Assembly: GCA_002280875.1 (NCBI GenBank)
Contig: NCEV01000006.1
Coordinates: 123,630 to 187,629, forward strand
Reading direction: 5' to 3'
Source: Caulobacter sp. 32-67-35
GTDB taxonomy: Bacteria; Pseudomonadota; Alphaproteobacteria; Caulobacterales; Caulobacteraceae
DNA length: 64,000 nucleotides
The position numbers and the translations under genes are program-made. The notes beneath the pieces are model-generated. The model saw only the letters and a list, made by a program, of their open reading frames with translations, did no database searches and was not told where the DNA came from. Of this stretch, positions 25,697-35,683 are shown one piece after another (positions within the stretch are counted from its first letter, which is position 1; each line of letters begins with the position of its first letter).

Positions 25697-25723
25697 GCGC
25701 CGGCCGTGCCCTACGGCCGGCGC
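25697..25723 (+). terminator. Hairpin terminator after the aldehyde dehydrogenase
   Basis: A perfect 11-bp stem (GCGCCGGCCGT with ACGGCCGGCGC) and 5-nt loop starts 7 bp after the stop, followed by TGTCTTC. It lies between convergent genes and may serve both. Confidence 0.65.
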
Positions 25724-25746
25724 TGTCTTCACGGGACGCGGCTCGG

Positions 25747-26970
25747 CTAGGGCTTTGGAACCACGCGCAGCAGCTTGCCGTCTTCCTCGTCGGTCAGCAG
25801 ATAGACCGCGCCGTCGGGGCCGACGCGGACATCGCGGATGCGTTTGTCGACGTCTTCGAACAGGCGCTCCTCGCCGACCACCCTGTCGCCGTTGAGTGTC
25901 AGACGGGCCACGTGCTGTCCGCGCAGCGCGCCGACCAGCAGGCTGCCCTTCCAGGCCGGGAACAGATCGGCCTGATAGAAGGCCATGCCCGAGGGCGCGA
26001 TGACCGGGTCCCAGTAGTAGACCGGCTGCTCCAGACCCGCCTTGGCGGTGACGCCGTCGCCGATGGGCCTGCCAGAATACTCCTCGCCATAGGTGATGGT
26101 CGGCCAGCCATAGTCCTTGCCTGGCTCGGGACGGTTCAGCTCATCGCCACCCTTGGCGCCGTGCTCCACGGTCCACAGCCGGCCAGACGGGTCGAGTGCG
26201 GCGGCCTGCAGGTTACGGTGGCCCGCCGACCAGATTTCCGGCCTCGCTCCGGCCTTGCCGACATGGGGATTGTCCGCAGGGATTGAGCCGTCAGCGTTGA
26301 TCCGGATAACCTTGCCTATGGCCCCGTCCAGACGCTGGGCCTGCATTCGGCCTTCCAGGATCGAGCGATCACCGGTGGTGATGAACAGCTTGCCATCCGG
26401 CGCGAAGACCAGCCGGCTGCCGAAGTGCAGGCTTGAGTTCAGCTTGGGCGCCTGCCTCCAGATCACCTGCACGCCTTCGACTCGCGGGGCGGAGCCGGAC
26501 ACCAGCTTGCCGCGCGCCGCCGCCGTACCGTTGCCGCCAGTCCCCGCCTCGGCATAGGTCCAGTAGATCAGGCCATTGCTGGCGAAATTCGGATCGACTG
26601 CGACGTCGAGCAACCCGCCCTGTCCGTCGGCGTCTACGGCCGGGAGACCCGCCACGGGCATTGACAGCTTGCCGTCGGCGCCGACCAGGCGCAGCCGTCC
26701 GGCGCGCTCGGTGACCAGCCTGGTCCCGTCCGGCAGGAAGGCCAGGCCCCACGGATGGTCCAGGCCGCTGACCACCGTCTCGACACTGTAGGCGACGCCC
26801 AGCGCCTGGCCGGGCGCGCGGGTCTGGCCGGCGAAGGCCGGCTTCTGGTCCGGCGTATTGGCGGGCCGGGTTTCGACCGGCGCGCCCGAGGCGTCCTGAA
26901 CCGGCGCATCGGGAGCGGGGCCGCAGGCGCACAGAGCCAGGGCGATGAGGGGGAGGAGACGCGTTTGCAT
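25747..26970 (-). CDS. PQQ-dependent aldose sugar dehydrogenase-like lipoprotein
   Basis: 407 aa from ATG 26970. The open frame extends 650 bp further upstream, but that part lies antisense to, and out of frame with, the clear FAH-family gene. Lipoprotein signal with LALCAC lipobox (Cys about 16). Soluble glucose dehydrogenase/Asd-type beta-propeller features: [25 protein letters not shown], the catalytic-histidine region [52 protein letters not shown] and [17 protein letters not shown]. Oxidises aldoses to lactones in the periplasm, with electrons passed to the respiratory chain. In this neighbourhood it could make arabino- or xylonolactone outside the cytoplasm. Confidence 0.88.
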   Translation of the reverse strand: MQTRLLPLIALALCACGPAPDAPVQDASGAPVETRPANTPDQKPAFAGQTRAPGQALGVAYSVETVVSGLDHPWGLAFLPDGTRLVTERAGRLRLVGADGKLSMPVAGLPAVDADGQGGLLDVAVDPNFASNGLIYWTYAEAGTGGNGTAAARGKLVSGSAPRVEGVQVIWRQAPKLNSSLHFGSRLVFAPDGKLFITTGDRSILEGRMQAQRLDGAIGKVIRINADGSIPADNPHVGKAGARPEIWSAGHRNLQAAALDPSGRLWTVEHGAKGGDELNRPEPGKDYGWPTITYGEEYSGRPIGDGVTAKAGLEQPVYYWDPVIAPSGMAFYQADLFPAWKGSLLVGALRGQHVARLTLNGDRVVGEERLFEDVDKRIRDVRVGPDGAVYLLTDEEDGKLLRVVPKP

Positions 26971-27047
26971 GGACAGGACTTTAGACGAGCCGCCGCACGC
27001 GGCAATGCCTTCCTCGAAGCCGTGGCCCCACTTGAAGGGCGGCCGGG

Positions 27048-28043
27048 TCACAAGCTGCGGATCGCGACGGGCTCGGCGATCGCGAGGGCCAGGGGGTTGC
27101 GCGCCGGATAGTGGAATGGCGCGGCGGAAATCTCGAAGATGTCCCCAGCGCGAGGGGTAATGCCGTGACTGAACGACAGCGTCGCCGTGCCGAAGAAGTG
27201 CACGTGCAGATCGCCGGGCCGGCGAAAGACGCCATACTTGAAGTGATGGTATTCCAGGTTGGCGATGGTGTGGCTCATATTGGCCTCGCCCGACAGGAAG
27301 GCGTCCGCCCAGAGCACCGCGCCGTCGCGCAGGATCCGGCTGGTCCCGCGCACGTCCTGGGGCAGGGGGCCGGTCAGCAGTTCGGGACCCAGCGCGGCCT
27401 GGCGCAGTTTGGAATGGGCCAGCCACAGATAGTTGCCCCGCTCGGTCACGTGGTCGGAGAACTCGTTGGCCAGGCAAAAGCCCAGGCGATGTGGCGTTCC
27501 GTCCGGACCAATCAGATAGATCCCGGCGATCTCGGGCTCCTCGCCGCCGTCCAGCGCGAAGGCGGGTGACTCCAGAGGCTGGCCATAGGCGCGGAGGTGA
27601 GAGCCATCGCCCTTGTAGAACCATTCGGGCTGAACGCCGGCGGCCCCCTCGGTGGGCTTTCCGCCTTCCACGCCCATCAGGAACATGCGCATCGAGTCGG
27701 TGGGCTGGTCGGACGCCTGGGCGGCCTTGTGCATCTTGTCGCGACCTTCCGCGGAACCAAGATGCGTCAGGCCCGTGCCGGTCAGGATCAGATGGGCTGG
27801 ATCGGGGTGGTCCACCGGCGCCAGCACCCGACCTTCAGCAAGGGCGGCGGGGATATCGATCTCGTCGCCCCACGGACTGGCCTGAGCAGCCTCGGCCAGG
27901 GTGGCGCCGGCCTTCAGCGCGGCGTTGGCCAGATCGAGCAGGGTGTCTGCGCCTTCGACGCGTCGCGCCAGACCGGCGTCATTGACCGCCGCGAGCACGC
28001 GTTCGCCGCCGTGTTCCTTCAGTTGCACAAACCGCAGCACCAT
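27048..28043 (-). CDS. AraD1/GguC-type FAH-family protein, likely 2-keto-3-deoxy-pentonate dehydratase
   Basis: 331 aa from ATG 28043; an open extension to 28082 would run through the operator at 28072-28082. Fumarylacetoacetate-hydrolase fold of the AraD1/GguC type: [74 protein letters not shown]. Relatives dehydrate L-2-keto-3-deoxyarabonate (or the xylose equivalent) to 2,5-dioxopentanoate using a divalent metal. The neighbouring divergent pentonate dehydratase makes its substrate and the dehydrogenase at 24112 uses its product. A GntR-family operator lies 29 bp upstream of the start. Confidence 0.85.
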   Translation of the reverse strand: MVLRFVQLKEHGGERVLAAVNDAGLARRVEGADTLLDLANAALKAGATLAEAAQASPWGDEIDIPAALAEGRVLAPVDHPDPAHLILTGTGLTHLGSAEGRDKMHKAAQASDQPTDSMRMFLMGVEGGKPTEGAAGVQPEWFYKGDGSHLRAYGQPLESPAFALDGGEEPEIAGIYLIGPDGTPHRLGFCLANEFSDHVTERGNYLWLAHSKLRQAALGPELLTGPLPQDVRGTSRILRDGAVLWADAFLSGEANMSHTIANLEYHHFKYGVFRRPGDLHVHFFGTATLSFSHGITPRAGDIFEISAAPFHYPARNPLALAIAEPVAIRSL

Positions 28044-28071
28044 GGCCGTCACCGTTCCCGAGCATCCAATC

Positions 28072-28082
28072 TGGTCAGACAA
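28072..28082. promoter_or_regulatory. FadR/GntR-type operator upstream of the FAH-family gene
   Basis: TGGTCAGACAA fits the FadR-subfamily pattern TnGTnnnACnA exactly and shares the TCAGACAA core with four other sites in this region. It is 29 bp upstream of the FAH-family ATG and could block its transcription. Confidence 0.6.
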
Positions 28083-28261
28083 ATAGCCGCCTGAGGCTGA
28101 CTGTCAAAGGGGATCGGATCGGGTCTAACCCATGGTGGATCCCTTTTTCTGCGTTCGGGCGCCGAGCCCATCAGCGTAGGTCTGACCGGCAAGCGCCGCG
28201 CAGGAACACTCGGCGCGGCCTTGCATGGCTCCGGCATGTTGACCGCGGTGCACGCTGAATA

Positions 28262-28272
28262 TAGTCAGACAA
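28262..28272. promoter_or_regulatory. FadR/GntR-type operator upstream of the pentonate dehydratase
   Basis: TAGTCAGACAA, a full match to TnGTnnnACnA, 77 bp upstream of the dehydratase ATG, in an AT-rich promoter-like stretch. Confidence 0.65.
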
Positions 28273-28348
28273 TTTATTGATATTACAATCACGCAGCGGC
28301 GCGGGACCATGCGATAATCCCGGGCCCCGCGTTGATCCAAGGACTGTC

Positions 28349-30151
28349 ATGAGCACTGCCCCCGTTCCGCCTCGCGCTCTCCGTTCGCGCGCCTGGTTCG
28401 ATAATCCCGACAATGTGGACATGACCGCGCTCTATCTCGAGCGGTACCTGAATTTCGGCCTGTCGCTGGAGGAACTTACGTCGGGCAAGCCGATCATCGG
28501 CATCGCCCAGACCGGCAGTGACCTGTCGCCGTGCAATCGCCACCACCTCGTCCTGGCCGAACGGGTGCGCGAGGGTATCCGCACCGCTGGCGGCATCGCT
28601 CTCGAATTCCCTGTCCACCCGATCCAGGAAACCGGCAAGCGACCCACGGCGGGGCTGGACCGTAACCTTGCCTATCTTGGTCTGGTCGAGACGCTGTACG
28701 GCTATCCGATCGATGGCGTCGTGCTGACCATCGGCTGCGACAAGACCACACCTGCCTGCCTGATGGCCGCTGCGACGGTGAACATTCCAGCCATCGCCCT
28801 GTCGGTTGGTCCCATGCTGAACGGCTGGCACAAGGGCCAGCGGACAGGCTCGGGCACCATCGTCTGGAAGGCCCGTGAAATGCTGGCGGCCGGCGAAATC
28901 GATCGGGAGGGCTTCATCAAGCTGGTGGCCAGCTCGGCGCCGTCGACCGGCTATTGCAACACCATGGGCACGGCCACGACGATGAACTCGCTGACCGAAG
29001 CGCTGGGCATGTCGCTGACCGGCTCGGCGGCTATTCCGGCGCCTTACCGCGACCGACAGCAGAACGCCTACGAGACCGGCCTTCGGATCGTTGATCTGGT
29101 GCGTCAGGATATCAAGCCGTCCGATATCCTGACCCGTGACGCCTTCCTCAACGCCATTGTGGTCAATTCCGCGATCGGCGGATCGACCAATGCGCCGATC
29201 CATCTCAACGCCCTGGCCCGCCATATCGGGGTCCAGCTCAGCGTCGATGACTGGCAGATCCATGGCGAAGAGGTGCCGCTGCTGGTCAATCTGCAGCCCG
29301 CCGGAGAGTATCTGGGCGAGGACTATTATCACGCCGGCGGCGTGCCCGCCGTGGTCAACCAGCTGATGACCCAGGGCCTGATCCGCGAGGACGCCCTGAC
29401 GGTTTCCGGCCAGACGATCGGTCAGGCCTGCGGCGGGGCCGTTATCGAGGACGAAGCCGTGATCCGGCCGTTCCATAATCCGCTGGTCCAGCGCGCGGGC
29501 TTCGTGGTCATGCGCGGCAACCTGTTCAACTCGGCGATCATGAAGACCAGCGTGGTCACAGCCGAGTTCCGCGATCGCTATCTTTCCGACCCCAATGACC
29601 CCGACGCCTTCGAGGGCGACGCGGTGGTGTTCGATGGGCCCGAAGACTATCACGCCCGCATCGACGACCCCGCCGTCGGCATCACCGAGCGCAGCGTGCT
29701 GTTCATGCGCGGAGCCGGCCCGATCGGCTATCCGGGCGCCGCCGAGGTGGTGAACATGCGGGCTCCCGACTATCTGCTCAAGCGCGGGATCAGCGCCCTG
29801 CCGTGCATCGGCGATGGGCGACAGTCGGGTACTTCAGGCTCGCCCTCGATCCTCAACGCCTCGCCCGAAGCGGCGGCCGGCGGCGGGCTGGCCCTGCTGA
29901 AGTCCGGCGATCGCGTGCGGGTCGACCTGCGCAAGTCGCGGGTCGACGTGCTGATCACCCCCGAGGAAATCGTGGCCCGTCGCGCGGCGCTGGAGGCGGC
30001 TGGCGGCTACGCCTATCCGGAAAGCCAGACGCCCTGGCAGGAGATCCAGCGCGGCCTCGTCGGGCAGATGGAGACCGGCGCGGTGCTGGAGCCTGCGGTC
30101 AAGTACCAGCGCATCGCCCAGACGAAAGGCCTGCCCCGGGACAATCACTAG
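28349..30151 (+). CDS. Pentonate dehydratase of the IlvD/Edd family (L-arabonate or D-xylonate)
   Basis: 600 aa from ATG 28349 in the IlvD/Edd family, Fe-S dependent. N-terminal [26 protein letters not shown] and [21 protein letters not shown], the [13 protein letters not shown] region and [18 protein letters not shown] contain the cluster-ligand cysteines; ending is [22 protein letters not shown]. The sequence closely recalls the Caulobacter D-xylonate dehydratase XylD, which also has the WFDNPD opening. The arabinofuranosidases nearby make L-arabonate an equally good substrate. It yields 2-keto-3-deoxypentonate for the divergent FAH-family enzyme. Substrate choice between arabonate and xylonate is not decided by what I can see. 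Confidence 0.87.
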   Translation: MSTAPVPPRALRSRAWFDNPDNVDMTALYLERYLNFGLSLEELTSGKPIIGIAQTGSDLSPCNRHHLVLAERVREGIRTAGGIALEFPVHPIQETGKRPTAGLDRNLAYLGLVETLYGYPIDGVVLTIGCDKTTPACLMAAATVNIPAIALSVGPMLNGWHKGQRTGSGTIVWKAREMLAAGEIDREGFIKLVASSAPSTGYCNTMGTATTMNSLTEALGMSLTGSAAIPAPYRDRQQNAYETGLRIVDLVRQDIKPSDILTRDAFLNAIVVNSAIGGSTNAPIHLNALARHIGVQLSVDDWQIHGEEVPLLVNLQPAGEYLGEDYYHAGGVPAVVNQLMTQGLIREDALTVSGQTIGQACGGAVIEDEAVIRPFHNPLVQRAGFVVMRGNLFNSAIMKTSVVTAEFRDRYLSDPNDPDAFEGDAVVFDGPEDYHARIDDPAVGITERSVLFMRGAGPIGYPGAAEVVNMRAPDYLLKRGISALPCIGDGRQSGTSGSPSILNASPEAAAGGGLALLKSGDRVRVDLRKSRVDVLITPEEIVARRAALEAAGGYAYPESQTPWQEIQRGLVGQMETGAVLEPAVKYQRIAQTKGLPRDNH

Positions 30152-30170
30152 CCCCGCCGAGGGCTCTGGC

Positions 30171-30702
30171 TCAAAAGCCCATCAAGGCCAGGACTTCGCG
30201 CCTTGAGCGTTCGTCGTCGCGGAAAACGCCCATCATGCGGCTGGTCTTCATGCTCACGCCAGGCGTACGCACGCCGCGACCGCTCATGCAGGCGTGACTG
30301 GCCTCGATCACCACGGCCACCCCCAGCGGCTTGAGGTTCTCCCACAGGCAATGGGCGACCTGGGCGGTCAGGCGCTCCTGCACCTGCAACCGCCGGGCAT
30401 AGCCGTGCAGCACCCGAGCCAGCTTGGAGATGCCCACGACCTTGTCGCGCGGCAGATAGGCGATATGCGCGTGGCCAATGATCGGCGCCATGTGATGTTC
30501 GCAGTGCGACTGGAACGGGATGTCCTTGAGCAGGACGATCTCGTCATAGCCGCCAACCTCCTCGAACACTCTTTCCAGGTGAACGCCGGGGTCCTCTTCG
30601 TAGCCCATCGGGGTCCTCGCCGGTCCAGCGGATCAGGGTGCGAATGGCGTCCTGCACGTCGTTGGGCACGGGCGGCTTGGCCGCGCCTGAGGCATCGCTC
30701 AT
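30171..30702 (-). pseudogene. folE: GTP cyclohydrolase I with internal deletion and frameshift
   Basis: From ATG 30702 the frame encodes a normal FolE start ([15 protein letters not shown]), then goes out of frame. A second frame from 30608 encodes [14 protein letters not shown] to the end. Compared with the intact folE at 46539 the segment between EDP and GY is 4 nt instead of 63, a deletion of 59 nt that removes the REGLxDTPxRV region. Zinc and catalytic residues remain (C and HH in SHCEHHM, C in SHACMSGRG). The ATG at 30608 could still give a 145-aa protein, but it would lack the N-terminal helices needed for the decamer. Gene order places it just downstream of mmsB. Confidence 0.75.
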
Positions 30703-30754
30703 CTGTCGTCTCCGCTCCGATCGTCGCCGCCCCGGTCGGCGGCAGGGTCCGCCA

Positions 30755-31657
30755 TCACCCCGCTTGCAAGGTGTCCAGGCGTCCCCGCATCAGTTCGATG
30801 ATGGCCGAAAAGTCCTTGCCGCCGAAACCATTGGCCTCGAACAGGGCGTACAGGGCTTCGGCCTGGGCGCCCATGGGCGTTGCGGCGCCGGCCCTGGCGG
30901 CCGCCTCCTGGGCCAGCTTCAGATCCTTCAGCATCATGGCGGTGGCGAAGCCGCCCTCGTAGCCGCGATCGGCCGGCGTCGAGGGGCCAACACCGGGGAC
31001 TGGGCAATAGGTCGAGACCGACCAGCATTGGCCCGACGACTTGCTGGCGATCTCGAAGAAGCGATCGGCCGCCAGGCCCAGCTTTTCGGCCAGGGCGAAG
31101 GCCTCGCAGGTCCCGATCATCGAAATGCCTAGCAACATGTTGTTGCAGATCTTGGCCGCCTGTCCCGCGCCATGCTCTCCGGCATGAATGGTCACGCGCG
31201 ACATCGGGGCCAGCGCGGCCTCGACGTCTGGAAAGTCGGCCGCATCGCAGCCCACCATGAAGGCCAGGGTCCCGGCTTCCGCGGCCATGATCCCCCCTGA
31301 CACAGGGGCGTCGGCGAAGCGGAAGCCCGCCGCCCGGGCCTGGGCGGCCACCGCGCGGGCGCTCTCGACGTCGATGGTCGAGCAGTCCAGCAGCAGGGCG
31401 GACTTGAGCGCGTGGACCAGGATCTGCTCGGCATAGACCCCGCGCACATGCGGGCCGGCCGGCAGCATGGTGATCACGACATCCGCCTGGGCCACCGCCT
31501 CGGCCACCGAACCCGCCGCCTGGCAGCCCGCCGCCACGGCCCGCTCGACAGCCTGGGCTGACAGGTCGAAGGCCATCACCGGGCGCCCGGCCCTGGCCTG
31601 ATTGGCGGCCATGCCGCCGCCCATATTACCCAGGCCGATGAAGGCGATGCGCGTCAT
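30755..31657 (-). CDS. mmsB: 3-hydroxyisobutyrate dehydrogenase
   Basis: 300 aa. The Rossmann motif GLGNMGGGMAANQARAG is at the N-terminus; the substrate-binding signature FADAPVSGGIMAAEAGTL and the catalytic lysine in GAGQAAKICNNML (about K170) are present. The C-terminus has GFATAMMLKDLKLA, typical of the family. Oxidises 3-hydroxyisobutyrate to methylmalonate semialdehyde in valine breakdown, NAD dependent. It lies 11 bp downstream of mmsA, whose product takes the next step. Confidence 0.9.
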   Translation of the reverse strand: MTRIAFIGLGNMGGGMAANQARAGRPVMAFDLSAQAVERAVAAGCQAAGSVAEAVAQADVVITMLPAGPHVRGVYAEQILVHALKSALLLDCSTIDVESARAVAAQARAAGFRFADAPVSGGIMAAEAGTLAFMVGCDAADFPDVEAALAPMSRVTIHAGEHGAGQAAKICNNMLLGISMIGTCEAFALAEKLGLAADRFFEIASKSSGQCWSVSTYCPVPGVGPSTPADRGYEGGFATAMMLKDLKLAQEAAARAGAATPMGAQAEALYALFEANGFGGKDFSAIIELMRGRLDTLQAG

Positions 31658-31668
31658 GGCTGTGGTCC

Positions 31669-33165
31669 TTACTTCATGGTGGGAATGATGAAGGCGGAGT
31701 CCTCGGTCTCGCCTTCTGGCCAGCGGGCGGTGACGGTCTTGACCTTGGTGTAGAACCGCACGCCTTCGGCGCCGTACTGGTTGGTGTCGCCAAAGCTCGA
31801 ACGCTTCCAGCCGCCGAAGCTGTGATAGGCCACCGGCACGGGGATCGGCACATTGATGCCGACCATGCCGACATTGACGCGGCTGGCGAACTCGCGCGCC
31901 GCGCGGCCATTGCGGGTGAAGATGGCCACGCCGTTGCCGTACTGGTGCTCCGACGGCAGGGCGATGGCCTCGTCGAAGCTCTCGGCGCGGACGATCTGAA
32001 GCACCGGGCCGAAGATCTCTTCCTGGTAGGTCTTCATGCCTTTCTTCACGCCGTCGAACAGCGAGGGGCCGATGAAGAAGCCCTTCTCGAAGCCCTGCAG
32101 GGAGAAGTCGCGGCCGTCGACGACCAGCTCGGCGCCTTCCTCGACGCCGATGCGGATGTAGTCGGCGATCTTGTTGCGGTGGGCGGCGCTGACCACCGGG
32201 CCATAGTGGGCGGCCGGATCGCTGGAGATGCCGATCTTCAGGGTCTCGATCTCGGCGACCATCCGCTCGCGCAGTTCATCGGCGGTCTTCTTGCCGACCG
32301 CCACCGCGACCGGCAGGGCCATGCAGCGTTCGCCGGCCGAGCCGAAGGCCGCGCCCGACAGGTCCTTGACCACCTGATCCATATCCGCGTCAGGCAGGAT
32401 GATACCGTGGTTCTTGGCCCCGCCCATCGCCTGGACGCGCTTACCGTGGGCCGTGCCGGTCTGGTAGACATAGTGGGCAATATCGGAGCTGCCGACAAAG
32501 CTGACGGCCCTGATCAGCGGATGGGCCAGGATCGCGTCGACGACGCTCTTGTCGCCATGCACCACATTGAGCACGCCGGCCGGAGCGCCGGCTTCCATCA
32601 TCAGCTCGGCCAGCTTCACGGGAACCGTCGGATCCTTCTCCGACGGCTTGAGGATGAAGGTGTTGCCCACGGCGATGCTGATGCCGAACATCCACATCGG
32701 GATCATGGCCGGGAAGTTGAACGGGGTGATGCCCGCGCAGACGCCCAGGGGCTGGCGCATCGAATAGACGTCGATGCCGGGACCGGCGCCGTCGGTATAT
32801 TCGCCCTTCAGCATCTGGGGGATGCCGCAGGCGAACTCGATCACTTCCAGGCCGCGCTGGATGTCGCCCTTGGAGTCGGCGATGACCTTGCCGTGCTCGG
32901 ACGACAGGATCTCGGCCAGGCTGTTCATGTCCCGCTCGATCAGGCGCTTGAACTCGAACATCACCCGCGCGCGGCGCTGGGGGTTGGTCGCCGCCCAGTC
33001 GACCTGGGCCCTGGCCGCGTTCTGCACGGCGGCGTCCAGTTCGGCGTCTGTCGCCAGCTGAACCCGGGCCTGCACCTCGCCGGTGTTGGGATTGAAGACG
33101 TCGCCGAAGCGGCCCGAAGCGCCGGGCGCGCTCGCCCCCGCGATGAAATGGTCAATGGCTCGCAT
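31669..33165 (-). CDS. mmsA: CoA-acylating methylmalonate-semialdehyde dehydrogenase
   Basis: 498 aa from ATG 33165 (ACGGAGACG upstream); the longer frame to 33231 reaches into the divergent promoter. Aldehyde dehydrogenase family with the MMSDH-type active site FGSAGERCMALPVAV, PFNFPAMIPMWMFGISIAVGNTFILKPSEKDP and the C-terminal NPYG-like IPVPVAYHSFGGWKRSSFGD. Converts methylmalonate semialdehyde to propionyl-CoA (also malonate semialdehyde to acetyl-CoA). Pairs with mmsB downstream; divergent LysR regulator probably controls both. Confidence 0.92.
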   Translation of the reverse strand: MRAIDHFIAGASAPGASGRFGDVFNPNTGEVQARVQLATDAELDAAVQNAARAQVDWAATNPQRRARVMFEFKRLIERDMNSLAEILSSEHGKVIADSKGDIQRGLEVIEFACGIPQMLKGEYTDGAGPGIDVYSMRQPLGVCAGITPFNFPAMIPMWMFGISIAVGNTFILKPSEKDPTVPVKLAELMMEAGAPAGVLNVVHGDKSVVDAILAHPLIRAVSFVGSSDIAHYVYQTGTAHGKRVQAMGGAKNHGIILPDADMDQVVKDLSGAAFGSAGERCMALPVAVAVGKKTADELRERMVAEIETLKIGISSDPAAHYGPVVSAAHRNKIADYIRIGVEEGAELVVDGRDFSLQGFEKGFFIGPSLFDGVKKGMKTYQEEIFGPVLQIVRAESFDEAIALPSEHQYGNGVAIFTRNGRAAREFASRVNVGMVGINVPIPVPVAYHSFGGWKRSSFGDTNQYGAEGVRFYTKVKTVTARWPEGETEDSAFIIPTMK

Positions 33166-33263
33166 CGGCGCGTCTCCGTTCAGATCTCGCAGAAGAGAAT
33201 GCTTGATATTCATGCAAAATAGCCATTGCAAATATGCAAGCTAAGTCAGCAGGGATTCAGCGC

Positions 33264-34151
33264 GTGTTTGAGTGGGACGATCTCCGCTATTTCCTCGCCG
33301 CCGCGCGGGCTGGATCGTTCAGCGGCGGCGCGCAGCGAACCGGCGTCGATACGGCCACGGTAAGCCGGCGGGTGGCGCGGCTGGAAACCGCGCTGAAGGC
33401 CACGCTGTTCATGCGCTCGGCGGCAGGACTGCAACTGACCAGCGCGGGCGCGCGATTGATGGAGGCCGGTCTGAAGGCCGAGGCCGCCATGCAGTCGGTC
33501 ACGGGCGCGGCCGATCCCGAAGTCAGCGGCGGCACGGTCCGGATCAGCGCCGCCGAGGGTTTTGGCGCCCACGTTCTGGCGCGGGCTCTGCCAAGCTTCC
33601 GTCTCAGCCGGCCCACCCTGCGGATCGAACTGGCGACCACCGCTGGCCTGCTGTCGCCCACGCGCCGGGAGGTGGACCTCGCCGTTACCCTGAGCGCCCC
33701 GACCGACAGCCGGCTGCTGGTCGAGCCCCTGACCGACTACCAGTTGGCCGTCTATGCCTCGCCGGCCTATCTGGCGAGGGAAGGCCCCTTCGAAAGCGCC
33801 GCTGACCTGCGCCGCGGGCAGATCGTTGGCTATATCGACGATCTGCTTCACACCCCGGAGCTGCGCTATCTGGATGATGTCGCGCCGGCGCTGGAGACCG
33901 CGCTGTCGAGTTCCTCGATCCTGGCCCAGCGTGAGATCATCCGGGCGGGCGGTGGGGCGGGCGTCCTGCCTTGCTTCCTGTCAGAGGGTCTCGAGCGGAT
34001 CGCGCCGGAGGTGCTGCTCAAGCGCCGCTTCTGGGTCAGCACGTTGCGCGATGTCGCCGCCACCGCCCGCGTTCGCGCGGTGCGCGCCTGGCTGCAGGAT
34101 ATCGCGGCGGCCCGCGCACACGACCTCAACCCGTTTGCGAGCGCCGATTGA
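33264..34151 (+). CDS. LysR-family transcriptional regulator
   Basis: 295 aa from GTG 33264, chosen because CAGGGA precedes it; ATG 33234 is in frame but has no ribosome binding site. N-terminal winged helix (WDDLRYFLAAARAGSFSGGAQRTGVDTATVSRRVARLE) and a two-lobed effector domain (about 85-290). Divergent from mmsA/mmsB with about 100 bp between starts, so it probably regulates valine or 3-hydroxyisobutyrate catabolism. The hinge region and effector domain look intact. Confidence 0.9.
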   Translation: MFEWDDLRYFLAAARAGSFSGGAQRTGVDTATVSRRVARLETALKATLFMRSAAGLQLTSAGARLMEAGLKAEAAMQSVTGAADPEVSGGTVRISAAEGFGAHVLARALPSFRLSRPTLRIELATTAGLLSPTRREVDLAVTLSAPTDSRLLVEPLTDYQLAVYASPAYLAREGPFESAADLRRGQIVGYIDDLLHTPELRYLDDVAPALETALSSSSILAQREIIRAGGGAGVLPCFLSEGLERIAPEVLLKRRFWVSTLRDVAATARVRAVRAWLQDIAAARAHDLNPFASAD

Positions 34152-34256
34152 ACGAAAGCCCGTCAGAACTGTCATCAACGCATGCTAGCGGCCGCTCATG
34201 GTTCATAGAGGCGCGCCTGGTCCTGTCGGTTCTGCCCCTAATGCGGGTGAGCGCGG

Positions 34257-34760
34257 ATGACCGACCTTGCCAGCCTGCGCGCCCAGCGCCAGGACCTCTA
34301 TCATTTCATTGTCCGACGCACGCGCGATCCAGCCGCCGCCGATGATCTGGTGCAGGAGACGCTGCTGCGCCTGATGACCTATGAGCGGGCCCGCACGGTT
34401 GTTGACCGGGCGGCCCTGGGCTACCGGATCGCGCTCAATCTTGTCCGCGATCATTTCCGCCATCGCAGCCGCCGAGCGGTCGAAACGCTGGACGACGACA
34501 TGCCCTGCGAGGCCCCCGCACCGGAGCAGATCCTGATGCATCGCCAAAAGGTCGAGGTGTTCGGAAAGGCGCTGGACGCCATGCCGCCCCTCCGGCGTGA
34601 CGTGTTCATCCGGCGAAGGCTACATGGCCATTCCACCCGCCAGATCGCTGCCGAGCTGGCCATGAACGAGGCCGCGGTCGAGAAGCACGTGGTGCGGGCG
34701 CTGGAACAGCTGCATCGCGAGATGGCCAAGGCCGAGCGCCGCACGGGAGGCCGACCATGA
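34257..34760 (+). CDS. ECF sigma factor, FecI-like
   Basis: 167 aa with sigma-70 region 2 (residues about 10-75, TRDPAAADDLVQETLLRLM) and region 4 (about 105-160, MPPLRRDVFIRRRLHGHSTRQIAAELAMNEAAVEKHVVRALEQL). The region 4 pattern is that of iron-starvation/cell-surface-signalling sigma factors. It overlaps the FecR gene by 4 bp and precedes a TonB receptor with an N-terminal signalling domain: a complete surface-signalling trio. Confidence 0.93.
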   Translation: MTDLASLRAQRQDLYHFIVRRTRDPAAADDLVQETLLRLMTYERARTVVDRAALGYRIALNLVRDHFRHRSRRAVETLDDDMPCEAPAPEQILMHRQKVEVFGKALDAMPPLRRDVFIRRRLHGHSTRQIAAELAMNEAAVEKHVVRALEQLHREMAKAERRTGGRP

Positions 34761-35683
34761 GCCGCTCCGAGCAGCAGGCCGCTGTCTGGGTGGCGCGCCG
34801 CCTGGACAGTCAGGATCTCGACCAGCCGGGCTTCGACGCCTGGCGATCAGCCGATCCCGCCAATGGCGAAGCTTTCGACCGCCTCTGGGCGACCGCCCAG
34901 GACGCGGCCTTGACCGAGGCCATGGCCCTCAGCGTCCAGCGGCGTGCGGCGCGGCGCCTTGACTGGAAGCCGATCACGGCCCTGGCCGGCGGCCTGGCGA
35001 CTTGCGCGGTCGCCCTGGTGCTTGCCTGGCCGCAGCTTCAACTGCTGACCGTGCGTCCGGTGAGCGTCGAGACCCGGCCGGGGCAGATCCGGACCGTGGC
35101 CCTGGTCGACGGGTCGCGGGTCACGCTGGACGGTGCGACGCAGCTGGATGTGCGGATCGGCTCTCGCCGGCGCGAGGTGCGCCTGGTGCGCGGCGAGGCC
35201 TTCTTCGATATCGCCCATGACGCCTCGCGCCCCTTCACGGTTCGGGCCCCGGAGGGCGCCGCGCGGGTGCTGGGTACGGCCTTCGACCTGGAACGCGGCG
35301 ACGGCAGGCTGGAACTGTCGGTGCATCGCGGCAAGGTGCGCCTGGCCCCCGAGGGATTGATCCACCCCACCGTCGACCTCACGCCGGGCCAGCGAGCCTT
35401 CACGAAGGATGGCCGTCTGTCCGCGGTTCGCGCCTTTGATCCGGCGGCTGACGACTGGCGTTCGGGCTGGCTGGAAACCGACAGCGTGACGCTGGCGCGG
35501 CTGATCGAGCGTCTGAACCGCGCGTCACCGACGCCGATTGTCATCGATGATCCTGCGCTGGGGCGTCGACGCGTGGCCGGACGGTTCCGGCTGGACGAGC
35601 CTGAAACCCTTGTCCGCAACCTGGCCCTCGTTCACGGCTTCCAGGTCCAGGAGCGCGGGGGCGCATTGAGATTGTCCCGTTGA
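34757..35683 (+). CDS. FecR-like anti-sigma factor
   Basis: 308 aa. The N-terminal cytoplasmic anti-sigma part includes FDAWRSADPANGEAFDRLW. One membrane helix lies at about 74-93 (ITALAGGLATCAVALVLAW). The periplasmic FecR domain has VALVDGSRVTLDGATQLDV and LVRGEAFFDIAHDASRPFTV. The C-terminus contains a short STN-like domain (VTLARLIERLNRASPTPIVIDD). Transmits substrate binding at the receptor to the sigma factor upstream. Confidence 0.93.
   Translation: MSRSEQQAAVWVARRLDSQDLDQPGFDAWRSADPANGEAFDRLWATAQDAALTEAMALSVQRRAARRLDWKPITALAGGLATCAVALVLAWPQLQLLTVRPVSVETRPGQIRTVALVDGSRVTLDGATQLDVRIGSRRREVRLVRGEAFFDIAHDASRPFTVRAPEGAARVLGTAFDLERGDGRLELSVHRGKVRLAPEGLIHPTVDLTPGQRAFTKDGRLSAVRAFDPAADDWRSGWLETDSVTLARLIERLNRASPTPIVIDDPALGRRRVAGRFRLDEPETLVRNLALVHGFQVQERGGALRLSR

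Noticed and set aside
26971-27624. An N-terminal extension of the PQQ sugar dehydrogenase
   Set aside because: The extension covers the FAH-family gene in another frame, whereas the ATG at 26970 begins a lipoprotein signal peptide.
31822-33222. A 466-codon open frame antisense to mmsA
   Set aside because: Shadow frame; mmsA itself has the active-site motifs.
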